Positions 4,733-7,287 of a stretch of 7,287 bases of DNA are shown here, in pieces. Source of the stretch: Candidatus Bathyarchaeota archaeon (GTDB taxonomy: Archaea > Thermoproteota > Bathyarchaeia > Bathyarchaeales > Bathycorpusculaceae); the NCBI GenBank assembly GCA_030630585.1, contig DAOVMU010000072.1, positions 1-7,287 of the forward strand, written 5' to 3'. The first letter of the stretch is position 1, and each line of letters opens with the position of its first letter. The notes beneath the pieces were generated by a model that saw nothing but the letters and a program-made list of their open reading frames with translations, searched no databases and had not been told where the DNA came from. Made by a program: the position numbers and the translations under genes.

Positions 4733-4921
4733 TTATTTCTCCTCATGAGTTATCGCATTAACAGGGCAGTTTTTCTCGCATTCCAAACAAAGCGCACAAC
4801 TTTTAGGATTTACAACGACAGGCATGTCGTCAAGCCATTCTAGTACCCCGTAGCTGCAGACTTTAATGCATTCCTTGCATCTGATGCACTTCTCATAGTT
4901 GATTTTTATCTCTACAATCAT
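4733..4921 (-). CDS. Dicluster 2[4Fe-4S] ferredoxin
   Basis: A 62-residue ferredoxin. Cys12, 15, 18 and 22 form CxxCxxCxxxC in KCIRCKECIKVC; Cys42, 45, 48 and 52 form the second motif, followed by the usual proline (NCPVNAI). In the first motif the residue after the last cysteine is serine rather than proline. VVVNPKSC between the clusters is typical of low-potential clostridial-type ferredoxins or small CODH/ACS- and oxidoreductase-linked electron carriers. ATG 4921 is the preferred start; a TTG directly before it would add one residue. No Shine-Dalgarno site is seen. It is first in the ferredoxin-cooT-cooC order, so it may supply electrons for CODH/ACS activation or catalysis, but this is inferred from position only. 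The start directly follows the stop of the thioredoxin-like remnant (TGA TTG ATG). Confidence 0.92.
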   Translation of the reverse strand: MIVEIKINYEKCIRCKECIKVCSYGVLEWLDDMPVVVNPKSCALCLECEKNCPVNAITHEEK

Positions 4922-4924
4922 CAA

Positions 4925-5324
4925 TCAGGGCTTAAAGGTAACATGTTTTTTCGGTTCCAACATTTGTTTAGGCATGGCGCCAATTATTTTATCTGCGAGT
5001 TTGCCATTTTTAAACACTAGCAATGTGGCGATCCTCAATGTTTGATGTTGCCTAGCAGTCACCATCATCCTCCTAACCTCTTTGCCAGCTGAAGTTCTCA
5101 GCTTAGGCGTCTCTTCTCGGCCCCCCTGACCAACGGGTATGAGCTGGCAACAATCCTATGGGTTTGGAGAAACTTTTCAACAACTCGACAGCGTTAAAAC
5201 ATTTCTTAGTTTCCTCGACGGCGAAACTCGTCATCCTTAAGCTTCCGTATATGGAAGAGACGGATCTATTGCACTCTTTCCAATTCCTCTCATCAACAAC
5301 TATGGTTGTCTTGATGACACCCAT
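4925..5324 (-). pseudogene. Decayed antitoxin-like gene fused to a thioredoxin C-terminus
   Basis: Three frames carry one story. Frame a, from ATG 5324, reads IKTTIVVDERNWKE, then YGSLRMTSFAVEE and FNAVELLKSF, the look of small archaeal DNA-binding/antitoxin-like proteins (KTT-VVDE-LW). Frame b (about 5148-5108) gives SSYPLVRGAEKRR, and frame c (from about 5107) gives PKLRTSAGKEVRRM, which continue that protein after two frameshifts. Frame c then runs in frame into IATLLVFKNGKLADKIIGAM and PKQMLEP, the last third of a thioredoxin, ending at TGA 4927-4925. The thioredoxin CGPC active site is missing, and the usual cis-proline (PTL) is alanine (ATL). A promoter and ribosome site still precede ATG 5324. 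The join looks like a deletion fusing two former neighbours. The thioredoxin identity is strong; the first family is assigned from memory of similar sequences and is less certain. Confidence 0.65.
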
Positions 5325-5329
5325 ATGGT

Positions 5330-5363
5330 TCACCACGTAAATGGTGACCCATCTACATATAAA
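5330..5363 (-). promoter_or_regulatory. Surviving promoter and ribosome site of the decayed gene
   Basis: On the minus strand TTTATAT (5363-5357) is a clear TATA box. GTGGTGA (5336-5330) is a Shine-Dalgarno-like site 5 nt before ATG 5324. Their good spacing suggests that the gene was functional recently or is still transcribed. Confidence 0.45.
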
Positions 5364-5401
5364 CCTTGAAGGTGGATGTCAGAATCAACTCGTAAAGCTG
5401 A

Positions 5402-5695
5402 AGATTCTATACAGAGACGATTTCAACAAACGCTTTCTGTCGGAAGACTAAAGCTGGGATAACGCTGGAGCTTTGCATATACTGCGGAGCATGTGTCCTA
5501 AGCTGCATAGTAGACGACTGCATAAAAATCGTAAGGAAAAGACCAACAGGCGGAGTTGGAAGCTTCAGGGAGCCAACAGAAGTTGTATTGCTCCAACATA
5601 TCATTACTGTAAAAGAGCATTTTGACAGGGTTCAAGATATCTTTCCGAAACTGGGAAGTTATCTTAAGCGATATGGTAAGAGTCTACCAAGTTAG
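5402..5695 (+). pseudogene. Ferredoxin-like [4Fe-4S] protein lacking a start codon
   Basis: 97 codons are open from just after TGA 5399-5401 to TAG 5693-5695. The frame has an N-terminal YTETISTNAFCRKTKAGITL, then CIYCGACVLSCIVDDC: cysteines 25, 28, 31 and 35 of the open frame form one CxxCxxCxxxC cluster, with isoleucine in place of the usual proline; Cys13 and Cys40 are extra. KRPTGGVGSFREPTEVVLLQ follows (47-66), then RVQDIFPKLGSYLKRYGK (77-94). No ATG, GTG or TTG lies in frame before the cluster, so the start has been lost, or an unusual start such as ATT or CTG is used. The C-terminal half is paralogous to the 1375-1597 remnant. A single-cluster ferredoxin domain with this tail is not a family I recognise. 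Confidence 0.55.
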
Positions 5696-5830
5696 CCATG
5701 TATTTACGCGGATAAAATCAGAATTGTAGAGCGCGTACCTAGTGTGGAAAATGGGGTGCGCTTAAAAGCAGAAAGACTGACGAAGTCGACTATGAAGTAA
5801 TCAGGTAGTCAAAGTCGTTTCGAACTTCCA
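5696..5830 (+). pseudogene. Frameshifted remnant before the DUF166 gene
   Basis: After TAG 5693 the same frame continues CIYADKIRIVERVPSVENGV and RLKAE. A shift to the next frame at about 5773 gives KTDEVDYEVIR, and a second shift at about 5805 gives VVKVVSN. With two missing bases restored the three parts join into one plausible beta-rich domain. No family is recognised and there is no start codon. It may be the rest of the 5402-5695 gene or a separate gene. Confidence 0.35.
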
Positions 5831-5832
5831 CA

Positions 5833-5840
5833 TTTTTATA
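5833..5840 (+). promoter_or_regulatory. TATA box of the DUF166 gene; leaderless start likely
   Basis: TTTTTATA is centred about 28 nt before GTG 5865. In archaea transcription begins about 25 nt after the TATA centre, which would place the 5' end at or within a few bases of the start codon. No Shine-Dalgarno site is present, which fits a leaderless mRNA. Confidence 0.55.
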
Positions 5841-5864
5841 AGACTCATTGATTAGGATTCTTGA

Positions 5865-6671
5865 GTGTTGGGTTTGAAGCCAGCTAATGGTGAAGAAATA
5901 TTTACTTTGGTCTTCATTTACAGTGGGGAATATGCAGAACGCGTGATAAGGAATTTGATAAACGACCCGAGTTTCTGCAAATCCTGCGATTTGTACTGCG
6001 ACTTCTGCAAATACAATGTGTACAGCTATGTTCGCTACATTCGGGCGGCAATGCAGTTGCCAGAGCCGTCTGAACTTCCAGCTTTTGTTGATGAACCAGA
6101 GAAATATATGCCTAAGAAGATTCCGAAAGCCAATCTATGCGTAGCATCAGGGCTGCACAAAGATCTCTTATTGGAGCTACCACATCATCTGTATAAAGTC
6201 GGGATAAGAGGGCTGATTGTACCAATAGAAGACTTCGTTGAAGTTCCGTCAGGTCTAAGAAAGCAGGTAGAAGAAAAATGTCAAGAACTGGGATTAGAAA
6301 CTGCTTTTCCGAAGCCTTTCTGCTCGCTGAAACCAGTAGATGACAAACCATTAATCTCAAGGTTTGTAACTGAACTGAAAGTTGGAAGGCCCTCTTTAGC
6401 AATTTCTACTGCAAGAAGGGGGAAGTACGAGGTTATAGATTCTACGATTGTTAGGCGAAGCGCTCCATGCGGCTCTACGTGGTATGTGGCGAAAAAAATC
6501 ATTGGGGTTAAAACGAGAAGAGGAGTTCTCTACGATGCGGTCGCGAGAGCCCACCACAGCTATCCATGCACTGCGACGATGGGAGTAGATCCGGAAATGA
6601 AAGAGCCGATACTTCACATTGGAGGCTTCATAATAAGAGAGGCAGTTGAAAAAGCACTAGGAGGGGCTTGA
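5865..6671 (+). CDS. DUF166 family protein
   Basis: A 268-residue protein of the archaeal DUF166 family. The family core begins with VFIYSGEYAERVIRNLI (residues 16-32). It is followed by a four-cysteine cluster with C38, C41, C45 and C48 (CKSCDLYCDFCKYN), suited to binding zinc or an iron-sulfur cluster. The middle has a PIEDFVEVPSGLRKQV segment (120-135). The C-terminal third carries family motifs SAPCGSTWYVAKK (Cys202), HHSYPCTAT (Cys235) and HIGGFIIREAV. Older database entries linked this family to thymidylate synthesis, but I know of no firm assignment and would call the function unknown. GTG 5865 directly follows an in-frame TGA, so no longer start is possible. It stands alone with its own TATA box. 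The stop is followed by repeat copy C. Confidence 0.9.
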   Translation: MLGLKPANGEEIFTLVFIYSGEYAERVIRNLINDPSFCKSCDLYCDFCKYNVYSYVRYIRAAMQLPEPSELPAFVDEPEKYMPKKIPKANLCVASGLHKDLLLELPHHLYKVGIRGLIVPIEDFVEVPSGLRKQVEEKCQELGLETAFPKPFCSLKPVDDKPLISRFVTELKVGRPSLAISTARRGKYEVIDSTIVRRSAPCGSTWYVAKKIIGVKTRRGVLYDAVARAHHSYPCTATMGVDPEMKEPILHIGGFIIREAVEKALGGA

Positions 6672-6690
6672 TCGATTACACCAATAGCGT

Positions 6691-6749
6691 GCGGTGGCGC
6701 TGAAACAGGCTGGTCTATGTGCTGTGGACTACCCCTCCCTTATATATAG
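6691..6749 (+). repeat. Dispersed repeat, copy C
   Basis: Partner of 1573-1641, sharing GCGGT, CTGAAACA, CTAT, GTGCTGTG, GACTA and CCTTATATATAG in the same order. It starts 20 nt after the DUF166 stop. Here there is no clear YL-RY-K reading frame, so only the nucleotide trace of that tail remains. The rest of 6750-6849 shows nothing I can name. Confidence 0.55.
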
Positions 6750-6849
6750 ATACTCAATGTGAATGGACTGGAATACTGTGTAGATGTTCAACCTTGAATG
6801 TCTCAGTTGTGACGGTCATGCTTTTTGGTTTTTCTGCGCGTGATTCTAT

Positions 6850-7287
6850 TTAGGCGTACACAGTTCTGGTGGCGAGTGCGACTCGTGTTAGGCATTCAAG
6901 TGCACATTCGTAGGTTGGGTATCCTTTCAGTCCACATTCTGGACTTGCATACGGGACTCTTTCTGGACCGTATCGGTTGGCAATGTCTAATATACGCTTT
7001 CTTATCAAAGCTATGTCCTCAAGAAAAATTGTAGCATTCAGTTCTCCGCTCAAGATTTTTTTCCAGTTTTCCTTGATTTTCTCGTTAATGTCTGCGTTTT
7101 GCTGGTGTGATGCACTTGTTTGTTCTCTTATTAATTCGTCAAAGTTTGTTGTGCATACGTTTGCCTTTAGGAACTTGTCATAAGCTTCTAAAAGCTTCTT
7201 TGTCTCCTTGCTTCGGTAAAGGAAGTTGTCCCTTTCAGACTCCACCACGTCAAGTGATTCGACTTCCCAGAATAACTTGTCAGCAGT
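6850..7287 (-). CDS. Cobalamin-independent methionine synthase (MetE)-type methyltransferase, C-terminal part
   Basis: The frame is open from the window edge to TAA 6852-6850, giving the last 145 residues of a longer protein. The end reads RYGPERVPYASPECGLKGYP (residues 105-124 of the visible part) and CALECLTRVALATR, matching the MetE/UroD-superfamily C-terminus, where the cysteine of the CGL motif (Cys118 here) ligates the catalytic zinc and the final helix follows. MetE-type enzymes move a methyl group from a folate or corrinoid donor to a thiol such as homocysteine. The canonical DCGL is ECGL here. Short archaeal MetE proteins are about 310-370 residues, so more than half lies outside the window; a GTG at 7248 is an in-frame codon, not a likely start. 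Substrate and donor cannot be told from this piece. It points toward the DUF166 gene, convergent. Confidence 0.75.
   Translation of the reverse strand, partial: TADKLFWEVESLDVVESERDNFLYRSKETKKLLEAYDKFLKANVCTTNFDELIREQTSASHQQNADINEKIKENWKKILSGELNATIFLEDIALIRKRILDIANRYGPERVPYASPECGLKGYPTYECALECLTRVALATRTVYA

Noticed and set aside
6112..6617. Three minus-strand frames opposite the DUF166 gene
   Set aside because: They are shadows of the DUF166 gene, whose family motifs run along the whole plus-strand frame.
6754..6838. Tiny frames after repeat copy C, including a CLSC-containing 19-codon frame on the plus strand
   Set aside because: They are too short, with no ribosome site and no repeated support.
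1..7287. tRNA, rRNA, CRISPR array or insertion sequence
   Set aside because: By eye there are no TPsiC/anticodon patterns, no regularly spaced repeats and no transposase motifs; a tRNA or covariance-model scan would settle it.

Overview
The window looks archaeal. Several genes have A/T-rich TATA-type boxes about 25-30 nt ahead of the start or presumed transcription start. Starts are a mix of ATG, GTG and TTG, one gene has a strong AGGAGG site, and DUF166 is a largely archaeal family. A MetF-like gene, a MetE-type methyltransferase and a CooC/CooT pair suggest an anaerobe with Wood-Ljungdahl C1 metabolism and a nickel CO dehydrogenase/acetyl-CoA synthase. A Bathyarchaeia-like lineage is my guess from gene content; no marker gene is present to prove it. 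Coding density is low, and much of the space between intact genes holds recognisable decayed genes.

Layout. 1-103: a GC-rich hairpin, then a promoter. 104-832 (+): a compact MetF-like protein. About 835-1249 (+): the C-terminal half of a second, ordinary MetF, broken by one extra base in a C run. 1375-1597 (+): a frameshifted remnant sharing its C-terminal domain with the Fe-S remnant at 5402-5695. 1663-1752 (-): an unidentified short remnant. 1830-2042 (+): DUF2283. 2429-2605 (+): a small zinc-ribbon protein. 2606-2918: a gene-free stretch with several hairpins and two related palindromes. 2919-3482 (+): DUF1684. About 3541-3716 (-): a possible remnant. 4921-3722 (-): a ferredoxin - CooT - CooC cassette. 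5324-4925 (-): a decayed small DNA-binding/antitoxin-like gene fused to the last third of a thioredoxin. 5402-5830 (+): a ferredoxin-like remnant without a start codon, then another frameshifted remnant. 5865-6671 (+): DUF166, probably leaderless. 7287-6850 (-): the C-terminal end of a MetE-type methyltransferase running off the window.

How the parts fit. The clearest functional unit is the minus-strand cassette. CooC is the P-loop ATPase that drives nickel insertion into CO dehydrogenase/acetyl-CoA synthase, CooT is a tiny nickel-binding protein, and the dicluster ferredoxin is a plausible electron partner. The MetF-like and MetE-like proteins belong to methyl-group chemistry on folate/pterin carriers, so the window touches both the carbonyl and methyl branches of C1 metabolism. 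The remaining intact genes (DUF2283, zinc ribbon, DUF1684, DUF166) have no established function.

The most unusual features are the density of gene remnants, a paralogous C-terminal domain found in up to four states of decay, and a dispersed roughly 40-70 bp repeat ending in TATATATAG. No tRNA, rRNA, CRISPR array or insertion sequence was recognised by eye.
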